The notes beneath the pieces were generated by a model, which did no database searches, was not told the origin of the DNA, and saw only the letters and a list, made by a program, of their open reading frames with translations. Position numbers and translations under genes: made by a program. From Clostridiales bacterium (lineage in GTDB: Bacteria; Bacillota; Desulfotomaculia; Desulfotomaculales; VENG01), in the NCBI GenBank assembly GCA_021736985.1, contig JAIPEW010000010.1, positions 1 to 64,000 of the forward strand: 64,000 nucleotides of DNA, in the 5' to 3' direction. This document shows positions 53,705 through 62,044 of this stretch, piece by piece. Positions within the stretch are counted from its first letter, which is position 1, and each line of letters begins with the position of its first letter.

Positions 53705-54763
53705 TTGGAAGGTAATATGATGAGTTTTTTAGATAAATTTTCTCCCGGCATCCCACCGGAAATACTTGATAATCAATCATACCTTGAGTTAAATAAAATG
53801 GTGTCTTTGTTCAAAGATTTTGTATCGAGACATTATATTTTAGAGACATATCTTGACAGAGATGAGCAGCAGGCAGACTTTTCTTTCTGCATCCGGGCGT
53901 TAGAAAGAGATTTCCTGGTTCGTGCATTTAAAGACCTCCGATTTCAATATCTGGCCGGGGATGAAGTATGGGGGCGGGTTATTAATTTTGTCAATTGCTG
54001 GTCAGCAAAAAATACTCTTGAACATAAACATGTTAATAATATCTGGTTTGAGATGGATTTCGCAGAATATGAAAAAGATATTCCCCAACCGTGTTTATTT
54101 TTTGATGCCTCCCAGGTAAAAAACAGCAGAGTAAGCAATGAGTGGTTATTTGAAACGCTGAAAAAACTGCTTGACAGCAACCTGGTGGATTCGCTGCGGG
54201 ATGAAATAAAAAATGTTATCAGAAATTTGCCGCCCGGGACAGGATTATTTCAAGTGGGAACAATGCTGGCCAGGACTGAAGACAGGGTGAGGATTTTTAC
54301 CCATCAATTAACCAGGGAACAAATAACCGGGTATCTAAAAAATATTGGCTGGCCAGGGGATTCAAGGAAAATAAATAATGTTTTTAATTTTATAGATAAT
54401 TACAGCGACGGTAATTATATTGTCGATTTTGATGTAACCCGGGAAGGCATATCCGAAAAAAGCGGCATTAATTTTGGGTTAAAAAATAATAAAAACCTGT
54501 CCTTTTTCCTGGAAGAGCTGGCTAAACATAATCTGTGCAATGACTTAAAAAAAAGAGGTGTACTTTCATGGAAAGGCAGCAGCTGCCGGTTTTTAGGGCA
54601 AGATTACGGACAAACGGCTCTTTTGAAAAATATCTCGCATTTCAAAGTTGCTTACTTGCCAGGTGAAGGGATTAGAATAAAGGCCTATCTCAAGGTAAAA
54701 GGAGTATATTTAAAAGAATTATTTAAAAATATCGCCGGCAAAGAAACAGCTTTAAACTTTTGA
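53705..54763 (+). CDS. Unrecognised 352-residue protein of the peptide locus
   Basis: Soluble, no membrane segment or signal peptide. Notable stretches are NTLEHKHVNNIWFEMDFAEY, LPPGTGLFQVGTMLARTEDR, IGWPGDSRKINNVFNFIDNY and a C-terminal ISHFKVAYLPGEGIRIKAYL. I do not recognise the family. TTG start 9 nt after GGAGGTGA. Its place between the precursor and the GNAT/radical SAM genes suggests a modification enzyme. There is no Rossmann, YcaO, LanM or prenyltransferase motif I can see. Confidence 0.8.
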   Translation: MEGNMMSFLDKFSPGIPPEILDNQSYLELNKMVSLFKDFVSRHYILETYLDRDEQQADFSFCIRALERDFLVRAFKDLRFQYLAGDEVWGRVINFVNCWSAKNTLEHKHVNNIWFEMDFAEYEKDIPQPCLFFDASQVKNSRVSNEWLFETLKKLLDSNLVDSLRDEIKNVIRNLPPGTGLFQVGTMLARTEDRVRIFTHQLTREQITGYLKNIGWPGDSRKINNVFNFIDNYSDGNYIVDFDVTREGISEKSGINFGLKNNKNLSFFLEELAKHNLCNDLKKRGVLSWKGSSCRFLGQDYGQTALLKNISHFKVAYLPGEGIRIKAYLKVKGVYLKELFKNIAGKETALNF

Positions 54764-54778
54764 GGTGATTATAAAAGA

Positions 54779-55522
54779 ATGATAGAGAAGGGAAAAATAA
54801 TAAATCAACAGGATTTAAAAATTTATTCCTATATAATCAGAGTTCTTGATGTTAATGATATACCTGGAGTTATTGATTTACAGGATTATATAATGAGTTT
54901 AATGAAAAATAAAAGTTTTTGCGTGATCTTATCTTCGGAGGAGCACTACGAAATAATGAGCGTTAGCGGGGAGACTATAGGGCTGTTTATCGGAGACAAG
55001 TTGTATGCGGTATGTTCAATTTTGTTTCCCGGGTACCGTGAGGATAATATGGCCCGGAAACTTAACTTTAGCAGTGAAGAATTGCTGCAAGTGGCGCAGC
55101 TGGAATTATCCATGGTTCATCCCAATTTTCGGGGAAACGATTTGCAAAGAAGAATGGCGGATATGCTGGCCCGGCAGGTGAAAAAGAAAAAGAATTACAG
55201 GTACTTGTTTACAACAGTATCACCATACAACTATCCCAGTATTAAAACGGTTACTTCCATGGGGCTGAACATTACTAAATTATGCAAGATGTATTATCAA
55301 TGGGATAGATATGTTGTGTATAAAGATATTGTTAACCCTTTGAGTTTAGATAAAAATAGTACAATTAATGTATCCAGCACTTTTTTCGAAAAGCAGCAGG
55401 AGTTATTAAACAAAGAATACTTTGGATTTTCACAGTTTAAAGATAAAGATGGCATAAAAATAATGTATGCCCCCAAAATGAGCAGCTGCCAGATTATATA
55501 TAACGAAGGAGAAATGGAATGA
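54779..55522 (+). CDS. GNAT-family N-acyltransferase
   Basis: 247 residues with the GNAT core at about 110-190: QLELSMVHPNFRGNDLQRRM gives the acyl-CoA-binding FRGNDLQ loop (usual RxxGxG/A, here G-N-D), preceded by the beta strand and followed by YLFTTVSPYNYPSIKTVTSMG. It could acylate a Lys or an N-terminal amine of the peptide, as GNAT maturases do in other RiPPs. ATG after GAGGTGAT; its stop overlaps the radical SAM start. Confidence 0.82.
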   Translation: MIEKGKIINQQDLKIYSYIIRVLDVNDIPGVIDLQDYIMSLMKNKSFCVILSSEEHYEIMSVSGETIGLFIGDKLYAVCSILFPGYREDNMARKLNFSSEELLQVAQLELSMVHPNFRGNDLQRRMADMLARQVKKKKNYRYLFTTVSPYNYPSIKTVTSMGLNITKLCKMYYQWDRYVVYKDIVNPLSLDKNSTINVSSTFFEKQQELLNKEYFGFSQFKDKDGIKIMYAPKMSSCQIIYNEGEME

Positions 55523-56751
55523 GAAGAATAATCAGGGCTGAACCGGGATACTTAGCCTGTTATTACCTGGATAAAAGAAAAAAAAGTACTATTGCCGGTA
55601 AGAATCTGGAATTGTTGGAACAATGGTTAACAACAGGAGAAGAAAATGATGCAATCGTTCAACTAAAGAACAAGGGTGTTGTAAATACCGGGCATTTCAA
55701 AGATGAGAAAGAAAATCTAATGGAATTAATAACCCGGTGCAGGCAAGTTGAGGCGCCTTTGCGTTCACTCAAAGTTCCAGAGTCGATGAACATAGAATTA
55801 ACAGACCGCTGCCCGTTAAGATGCCCGCAGTGTTATTGCCATCTAAATGAAGGCAAAGACATAAAAAAGGAAACAGCATTAAAATATATAGAAGAAGCGG
55901 CCCGCTTGCAAATTCCTTATATTAATATGTGCGGGGGGGAAACCATGGTTTACCCCTATCTTACAGATTTAATAGAATTTATAAGCAGTAAAGGGCTACA
56001 TTCAGCCATAGCCATTAGCGGCTGGGGATTTAACCAGGATAAGCTGAAAGAATTAAAAAGAGCTGGAATTGACGAGATTTTTGTTTCTTTAAACGGTTCC
56101 ACGGAAGAAGTTAATTCTCTATCACGGGACGGCTATCATAAGGCGATTAATACTTTACAAGTATTACAAGCTGATCAGGAAGTTAATTATTATATCAACT
56201 GGGTGGCCAGAAATGATAATGTCGCTGATTTCCCCCGGCTTGTAAACCTGGCCCAAAATTACGGGGTAAAGCGCGTATATATACTGACTTGCAAGCCTGA
56301 TGCATCTAATGTAATCCAGGAATCATTAAGTAAAGATAATTTCCTTTTTCTTGCTGATTTTATAAAAAATTTTGATAGCCAGGAAATAAGTCTCATGGTG
56401 GAATCATGCTATTCTCCTCTTCGTGCTTATATTTATAACTATTACTTCTTCAATCGCAATACCGGTGAAAATATGGGGTGCGGTGCCGGGCGTAAAGGAA
56501 TAACGGTGGATTTGGATGGTAACTTTATACCTTGCAATCACCTGGTGCACCCTGAAAAGTTTGACAGTATTGATGAATACTGGTGGAATTCAAAGATCCT
56601 GGATAATCTCCGTAGATATGAGGAACATAAGGAGGAACCGTGCCGCAGCTGCCATTTGACTAATAATTGCCGGTCATGTCGAGCCGTGGGAGAAAAGGTT
56701 TATCACAACCTTTACAGCGGCCATAAACATTGTCACGTTCCATATTTGTAA
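55519..56751 (+). CDS. Radical SAM/SPASM peptide maturase
   Basis: 410 residues. N-terminal 80 residues resemble a PqqD-like leader-binding module (RRE). The radical SAM motif is CPLRCPQC (Cys98, 102, 105) and MCGGETMVYP the glycine motif. A C-terminal SPASM-type Cys set follows (MGCGAGRKGI, FIPCNHLV, CRSCHLTNNCRSCRA, CHVPYL). SPASM enzymes usually modify ribosomal peptides. The four-base overlap with the GNAT gene shows tight coupling. Confidence 0.93.
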   Translation: MRRIIRAEPGYLACYYLDKRKKSTIAGKNLELLEQWLTTGEENDAIVQLKNKGVVNTGHFKDEKENLMELITRCRQVEAPLRSLKVPESMNIELTDRCPLRCPQCYCHLNEGKDIKKETALKYIEEAARLQIPYINMCGGETMVYPYLTDLIEFISSKGLHSAIAISGWGFNQDKLKELKRAGIDEIFVSLNGSTEEVNSLSRDGYHKAINTLQVLQADQEVNYYINWVARNDNVADFPRLVNLAQNYGVKRVYILTCKPDASNVIQESLSKDNFLFLADFIKNFDSQEISLMVESCYSPLRAYIYNYYFFNRNTGENMGCGAGRKGITVDLDGNFIPCNHLVHPEKFDSIDEYWWNSKILDNLRRYEEHKEEPCRSCHLTNNCRSCRAVGEKVYHNLYSGHKHCHVPYL

Positions 56752-56785
56752 AATTTAATTTTTGCCGTAAAGAAGGGGTGACCCT

Positions 56786-57952
56786 GTGCTGAGAAAAATA
56801 ATAATAATCTCTTGTATTGTAATTGGGTTGTTAGCTATAAATTTGAGCGGGTTAATTGCCCTTAGTCCTTCTTCTGCTTCAGGCAGCAGCGATAATCTTA
56901 CCCCTGTTACCAGGTCAGACGGCACCAGGTGGCAAATAGGTTATTGTGAAAGCGAAAATTTTATTACTTATACTAAAACACTGGTGGGAATTGTCAATGC
57001 CTTAAGAGAAAGGGGTTGGATTACTGACCTGGATGGATTCGACAGTGTAAGTGAAAGCAGCGACAGCAGGGAAATCTGGCGATGGCTGGCAAACCGCAAT
57101 GTAAGTCCTTATATTGAATTTGTTGATGAAGCCTTTTACAACTTAAAAAATGCCGGTAGCAGTGAAGATGTTGTTAATCGCTTTAATGCACAGAATGATC
57201 TGGATATTATGATGGTAATGGGAACGCAGGCGGGCGTAGTGTTAGGCAGTAATGATAATGATACTGATATCTTTGTTTTTGCTGCTTCCAATGCGGTGCG
57301 TTCAGGGATCATTGATTCTGTGGAAGATTCAGGACGGGAGCACGTATGGGCCCATATGGACCCTACCCGCTTTGAGCGGCAGTTAAACGTGTTTTACGAT
57401 ATAATAAATTTTAAAAAACTGGGAATGGTTTACGAGGATTCCGATATAGCAAGGGTTTACTCGGCAGTAAGTGAAGTTGAAAAACTTGCCGGGGAAAAAG
57501 GGTTTGAAATTGTTCGCTATTATGTAGATGAACCGCGAAGCCCGGAGGATTACCCGCGATATTACCGGGAAGTTCAGGAAGCATACGATAAGCTGGCAAC
57601 TTGCGTTGATGCCATGTTCGTTACCATTGCTTCGCTGGAAAGTAAAAAGCTGCCGCAGTTATTTACACCTTTTTATGAAAAAAATGTACCTGTATTTTCT
57701 CAACTGGGGAATGTAGAAGTTCAACACGGGGCATTGATGACGGTATCTGTAATGGATGAATTAAACATAGGGCGTTTCGGAGCTGATAAAATAATTAAAT
57801 CTCTTAAGGGGGCTAACCCCTGGGAATTAACACAAAAATTTCAATGTGCGCCGAGAATCGTATTTAATTCAAAAGTTGCTCAAAGGATAGATTTTAAAAT
57901 TCCTTTTAAATTAATTATTGTGACTGATGAGGTTTATGGTACAATTCCCTAA
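56786..57952 (+). CDS. Second orphan ABC-type binding protein
   Basis: 388 residues: signal peptide/anchor helix (about 5-27, no lipobox Cys), then a binding-protein fold of the ABC_sub_bind type (WQIGYCESENFITYTKTLVG, VMGTQAGVVLG, KKLGMVYEDSDIARVYS). Like the protein at 43732 it has no importer partners. GTG start after AAGGGGTGA, 34 bp after the radical SAM gene, so it is the likely last gene of the operon. Receptor or carrier role is inferred. Confidence 0.8.
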   Translation: MLRKIIIISCIVIGLLAINLSGLIALSPSSASGSSDNLTPVTRSDGTRWQIGYCESENFITYTKTLVGIVNALRERGWITDLDGFDSVSESSDSREIWRWLANRNVSPYIEFVDEAFYNLKNAGSSEDVVNRFNAQNDLDIMMVMGTQAGVVLGSNDNDTDIFVFAASNAVRSGIIDSVEDSGREHVWAHMDPTRFERQLNVFYDIINFKKLGMVYEDSDIARVYSAVSEVEKLAGEKGFEIVRYYVDEPRSPEDYPRYYREVQEAYDKLATCVDAMFVTIASLESKKLPQLFTPFYEKNVPVFSQLGNVEVQHGALMTVSVMDELNIGRFGADKIIKSLKGANPWELTQKFQCAPRIVFNSKVAQRIDFKIPFKLIIVTDEVYGTIP

Positions 57953-57953
57953 G

Positions 57954-57983
57954 TAATCTAATCTAATCTAATCTAATTTAATC
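57954..57983 (+). repeat. 5-bp tandem repeat (TAATC)
   Basis: Six units of TAATC, one with a T variant, starting two bases after the stop codon of the binding-protein gene. Confidence 0.75.
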
Positions 57984-58010
57984 CGTGATGAATTTGTTAA
58001 GTGGCTTTTT

Positions 58011-58262
58011 CCAGTGATAGCATTAACCCTCGTTAAGTACCTTCAAACTAACATGCCTGGCAAGATTTTTTTAATAAGATATTTAACCACTTTTCCGCTG
58101 TTTTACCTGGCCTAACGTCCGAGGTAATCAGAATTTCAACCAGCATCTATATATGTGCCTTTTTCTACTAATTTTTAAAAAGATACATATAAGCATGTTA
58201 TGCCTATATTTACGGTATCATTATAAAAAGCTAATGCATTTTTTTTATACGGTGTGAATATG
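58011..58262 (-). pseudogene. Decayed, internally deleted duplicate of the methyltransferase gene
   Basis: 58011-58138 closely matches 59741-59868, the 3' end and flank of the methyltransferase gene, including AGTGATAGCATTAACC and TGTTTTACCTGGCCT. 58206-58252 matches its 5' end near 60312-60359 (AAAAAGC.AATGCATTTTTTT). About 450 bp of the middle are missing. It lies in the 470-bp gap 57953-58420, which otherwise shows nothing. Confidence 0.75.
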
Positions 58263-58420
58263 AGACTATAAAAAAACCTTCGTAGTTATTTGTGAAGGCT
58301 TATAACTAACTATAATAATCAGAGTGGGAAGACGTAAGATGATTTTTTTATTGAACATAAGGTAATACTATGTTAAACAAAGACTATAATATATTTTTAA
58401 TTATTATTTAGGAATATCAT

Positions 58421-59317
58421 CTATAATTTAGGAAATGAAATTCCGCCAAATGCCTGGTGTGTTAAACCAATAATAACAAAAGCATCTTGATCAATTTGTC
58501 CAATGATATTCTTAAGCTCATTAATCTGAGAACGATGAATAACGCAATAAAGCATAGTACATTGCTTTTTCGTGTATCCTCCGGTTACTTCCCATTCAGT
58601 TACTCCTTTTTCAAGTTCCTCCATAAAAGCACTTTTGAGAGTACCTGGATTTTCAGTGATCACCATAGCTGAGCGAACCTGGCTAGATCCTTCCAGTACA
58701 AAATCAGCAGCAACCCCGCTGAAGAATAAACTGATAAATGCTAGTAAAGACATTTCCCAACCAAAAATAATTCCTGCTGATAATATTATTAATGAATCGG
58801 TGTATAAAAATGTCTGGCTTAAAGGAAGTCCAGTCTTGTTTTGTATAATTCTACCAATAATTGTGGTGCCGGGGAAACAACCACCTCCCTTAAAAATCAG
58901 GCCATTTCCGAGTCCAAAGACAATCCCGGCATAGAAAGCACTGAGAAGAATATTGTCAGTAATAGGGTAATTAGACATCAGTTTTGGCATCAGGTAAATA
59001 AAAATATCTGTAGCAAATGAAAATACTAAAAGCGACAATATTACAGAAAATATAAATTTCCAGCGGTCCAGGTTATAAAAACCTAAAATAACCAGGGGTA
59101 TATTCATGATTAGAAAAAGTATACCTTCAGACCAACCTGTAAAATGATTTACTATAATAGCAAGACCACTTAATCCTCCTGCTGTAATATTAAACGGTAC
59201 TTGAAACAATGTATAACCTAGCGCTGTCACTAAAGCCCCAAAGGCAATTAAACCCTGCTGTCTAAAAAAATACAATATTTTATTGTTTATTTTAAAATTT
59301 AGTTTTTTTGGTTCCAT
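58421..59317 (-). CDS. YitT-family membrane protein
   Basis: About 298 residues with six membrane segments (FGALVTALGYTLFQVPFNIT, GGLSGLAIIVNHFTGW and others). A C-terminal soluble DUF2179 domain follows (VTGGYTKKQCTMLYCVIHRS, IDQDAFVIIGLTHQAFGGISF). Function in Bacillus relatives is unclear. ATG 59317 preferred because AAGAAGGA lies 7 nt upstream; the frame opens at 59341. Confidence 0.88.
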   Translation of the reverse strand: MEPKKLNFKINNKILYFFRQQGLIAFGALVTALGYTLFQVPFNITAGGLSGLAIIVNHFTGWSEGILFLIMNIPLVILGFYNLDRWKFIFSVILSLLVFSFATDIFIYLMPKLMSNYPITDNILLSAFYAGIVFGLGNGLIFKGGGCFPGTTIIGRIIQNKTGLPLSQTFLYTDSLIILSAGIIFGWEMSLLAFISLFFSGVAADFVLEGSSQVRSAMVITENPGTLKSAFMEELEKGVTEWEVTGGYTKKQCTMLYCVIHRSQINELKNIIGQIDQDAFVIIGLTHQAFGGISFPKL

Positions 59318-59341
59318 ACTATTCCTTCTTTTCACAAGCAT

Positions 59342-59773
59342 AAACTGTTTAAACTATATGTCTTATCACAAATATAAAATAAAGCTTTTCTTAGCCCCAT
59401 TACATCATTGTTTTAAAAGCCAGAATTATAATGTACATGTTTGGATAATACTTTTGCAAAACCTTGTTCTTTAATGGTATCTTCTCATATCCATTATCCA
59501 AATATCAGCTTCTATCTGCATATACAATGATAAAAAATAAAAATGACCAAATAAATGGCCACAGATTAATATTTCTTCACCGTAAGAGATTGTACTAGTC
59601 TAGGATGAATAATGTCAACACTTGTTTCACTTAAATATTACAACAGTATATTATTTTTTTTGATTTTCACACCCCGGGCAGCTAGTATCTTGAAGATGCG
59701 GTGGTATTAATTTTATACTCTTTAAGATGACCACTTTTTTCAGTGATAGCATTAACCATTGACTACCTTTAAA
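59342..59773. other. Intergenic gap, no feature supported
   Basis: 432 bp of AT-rich sequence between two leftward genes. No coding frame, hairpin or promoter could be supported, except that its last 30 bp belong to the stretch duplicated at 58011-58138. Confidence 0.6.
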
Positions 59774-60373
59774 TTAATATGTTTCCGTAGCTTTTTTTAA
59801 CAAGATATTTAACCATTTTTCCTCTGTTTTACCTGGCCTGACGTCCGAAGTTGTCCACCTCTCAATTAATTGCAATGCCGGGTGCCTTTCTAACAGTTCT
59901 CCCGAAGATTTCTCATCGTAACAATTAAAAAAACGATTGTCTTTAACTGTTTCTTCTTTGTCCCCGTATTTAAAAGAAGCATACAATATACCATTATTGT
60001 TTAATGCTTTTATTAAACGTTTTAAAACATCATCCATTTCTTTCCTGCTCACATGTAATAAAGAAGCGCATGCCCAAATGCCGTCAAATTTTTGTTCAAA
60101 GTCAATATCTTGAAGCCGCATATGTAAAACTTTTCTATTTATTAGTCCGGAAGCTAATTCAGCAAGCGCTTTACTGGAATCCAAAGCTGTAATTTCATAT
60201 CCATGATTTAAAAAATATAGACTATCTCTTCCAGAACCGCAGCCAGCATCTAGTATATGACCACCTTTTTTTATTAATCTAAGAAAAGGGATGTATAATT
60301 CTGTCATATCAACATTTACAGTATTATTGTAAAAAGCAAATGCATTTTTTTCATAATGTGCTTCTGTTGTCAT
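59774..60373 (-). CDS. Class I SAM-dependent methyltransferase
   Basis: 199 residues: HILDAGCGSGRDSLYFL (SAM motif I), ALDSSKALAELA (acidic motif II), FDGIWACASLLHVSRKEM (motif III/IV). It resembles TehB/Methyltransf_25 enzymes. ATG 60373 follows AAAGGTTG; the frame opens at 60382. A decayed duplicate of this gene lies at 58011-58262. Substrate unknown. Confidence 0.83.
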   Translation of the reverse strand: MTTEAHYEKNAFAFYNNTVNVDMTELYIPFLRLIKKGGHILDAGCGSGRDSLYFLNHGYEITALDSSKALAELASGLINRKVLHMRLQDIDFEQKFDGIWACASLLHVSRKEMDDVLKRLIKALNNNGILYASFKYGDKEETVKDNRFFNCYDEKSSGELLERHPALQLIERWTTSDVRPGKTEEKWLNILLKKATETY

Positions 60374-60716
60374 TAAATTCAACCTTTCGTATGGTTCAGT
60401 TTGTATAAGTAAAATTTCTAAAGTAATTCTAATTTCTGTATTTAATTTCCTTCCAGAGTGCCCGTCATTTTTTCGTACAGGCAGGGCTGAAGTTGACGTT
60501 ACTTTGTATAAATTATGCTATGCTTTCGGTAAAATGCTTATATATAGTGGGGGACTGGAATTAGGGTTTAGAGGAAATATGACCAAATTTTTTAACTAGG
60601 CAGAAGATTAAACTTTTTTATCAATAATCACCTAAATCACTTATAATTGTCGAATTCAAATTAAGCAAATTGCATTTTAATGTCGCATTTTGTATGCAGT
60701 ACGCCTCCACACGGAT

Positions 60717-61340
60717 TGATTCAAAAAAGCTTATTTGCCAAATATTAGAGGACCTGTCTGGGAAGGTAAGCTTCAGCAACTTGTCCATAATGAGAAGTTA
60801 AGCCATTATGCCGCTGCCAAGAAATTAAACGTTGATATCGCTACAGTAAAAAAATATGCGAAAAAAGCGGCGAACCCGGTCTCTCCTGTAACAATTGATA
60901 ACTCTGAGCTGTTATCAGAAAAACAGCTCCAGTGGTTGCAATTACAAGCCAAATACCCCGGTTTATGTAAGACGCAGTTGCGAAAGGCTGAGCCTGCCTT
61001 ATATGCGTGGTTATATCGACATGCTCGAAAATGGCTGCATGAAAATTCTCCCCTGAAGTAGGTTCCCTCTCCGGTTAATAAACGGGTGAACTGGGACCAG
61101 AGGGACAAGAAGTTATTAGTAGAAGTTCGAAAAGCCGTTAAAATGTTATATCATCTTGAAAAACCCGTACAAATTAATATCAGCAGGGTAGGCAGGGAAA
61201 TCGGCAAACAGGCTCTTTTTGAACGACACCTCGACAAACTACCCCTAACGAGCGAGTATCTGAATCAAGTTATTGAAACGAGAGAACAGTTCCAAATCCG
61301 CTGGACTATTACCAATCCTAAAGATTGGTCAATATTATAA
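60717..61340 (+). pseudogene. C-terminal remnant of a Tn7-type TnsD/TniQ targeting protein
   Basis: The frame reads GPVWEGKLQQLVHNEKLSHY, continues through a helix-turn-helix-like VDIATVKKYAKKA, is cut by an in-frame TAG at 61059, and goes on in the same frame as VNWDQRDKKLLVEVRKAV, then ISRVGREIGKQAL, HLDKLPLT and ETREQFQIRW. These segments match the C-terminal half of TnsD. The N-terminal zinc-finger half and other tns genes are absent, so it is a dead fragment. The gap 60383-60716 shows nothing else. Confidence 0.75.
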
Positions 61341-61740
61341 AAACGGACAAGTCCTAGTAACTCAAAAAACAGGAACCATAGATACTACTCGTGTGAAAGA
61401 TCTGAGTAAAGGGTATACAGAAAACTCTCTGGATGTATGCCGCCGGTTCGGTTTGTGGTACAGTTAATGCTTTGCCTTGCTGAGTAAATAACTTTTTTAT
61501 TATTAAATCAATGGTTTTTATTCGGGATAAGGAATAATAGTAAACAATTATTTTTTGGAATGGCCGCATTTTCGTAACGGGGAAATGCGGCCTTCATGAT
61601 TTTGAAAGTAAACAACTTTTTTATAACATAACAACAGAGATTACTAACAATATATCTCAATCCATCCATCCGATAATATTGATAGTGTTAACGTTGAGGA
61701 AGGAAACAGTAAAGCCGTAAATAGATTGACGGATGATTAA
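61341..61740. other. Intergenic, no gene supported
   Basis: About 400 bp after the TnsD remnant. A short frame here (GYTENSLDVCRRFGLWYS) has no start or known motif. A 61558-61591 stretch (ATGGCCGCATTTTCGT..GGGGAAATGCGGCC) forms a hairpin GGCCGCATTT/AAATGCGGCC without a T tract. No other feature is seen. Confidence 0.5.
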
Positions 61741-61751
61741 CAAACATAAAT

Positions 61752-62018
61752 AATATAAACAAAGAAAATCAGGAACCAGAAGATCTAGAACTAATTAAAA
61801 GGATTTGTACAAATACCGGTGCAAATGCGGAACAGGTAAAAAAAGCAATAAAAAGGGCAAACCAGATGGATAGAGAAGGTAAGGTAAAAAGCAATTATTT
61901 AAAACTCGTTGAGTCTATTGCCTCGACGATAGTTAAAGAAGACCTTATTAAGAACAGCGCTGAAAATGAAAGAGACCAAAAACGTAAGGAATTTATACAA
62001 AGCTTATATATGACCTGA
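61752..62018 (+). pseudogene. Start-less coding remnant before topB
   Basis: An open frame of about 88 residues (EDLELIKRICTNTGANAEQV, KKAIKRANQMDREGKVKSNY, LKLVESIASTIVKEDLI, then a basic C-terminus) without an ATG, GTG or TTG near its beginning; the first ATG is at 61867. It looks like the C-terminal part of a plasmid or phage replication-type protein, but this is weak. It could be a short gene from 61867. Confidence 0.4.
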
Positions 62019-62044
62019 CAAATTGCAGAAAGGTAGTGTTTTAG

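Noticed and set aside
60717-61340. Pyrrolysine codon at TAG 61059
   Set aside because: TnsD has no role for pyrrolysine and the N-terminal half of the gene is missing, so a nonsense mutation in a pseudogene is simpler.
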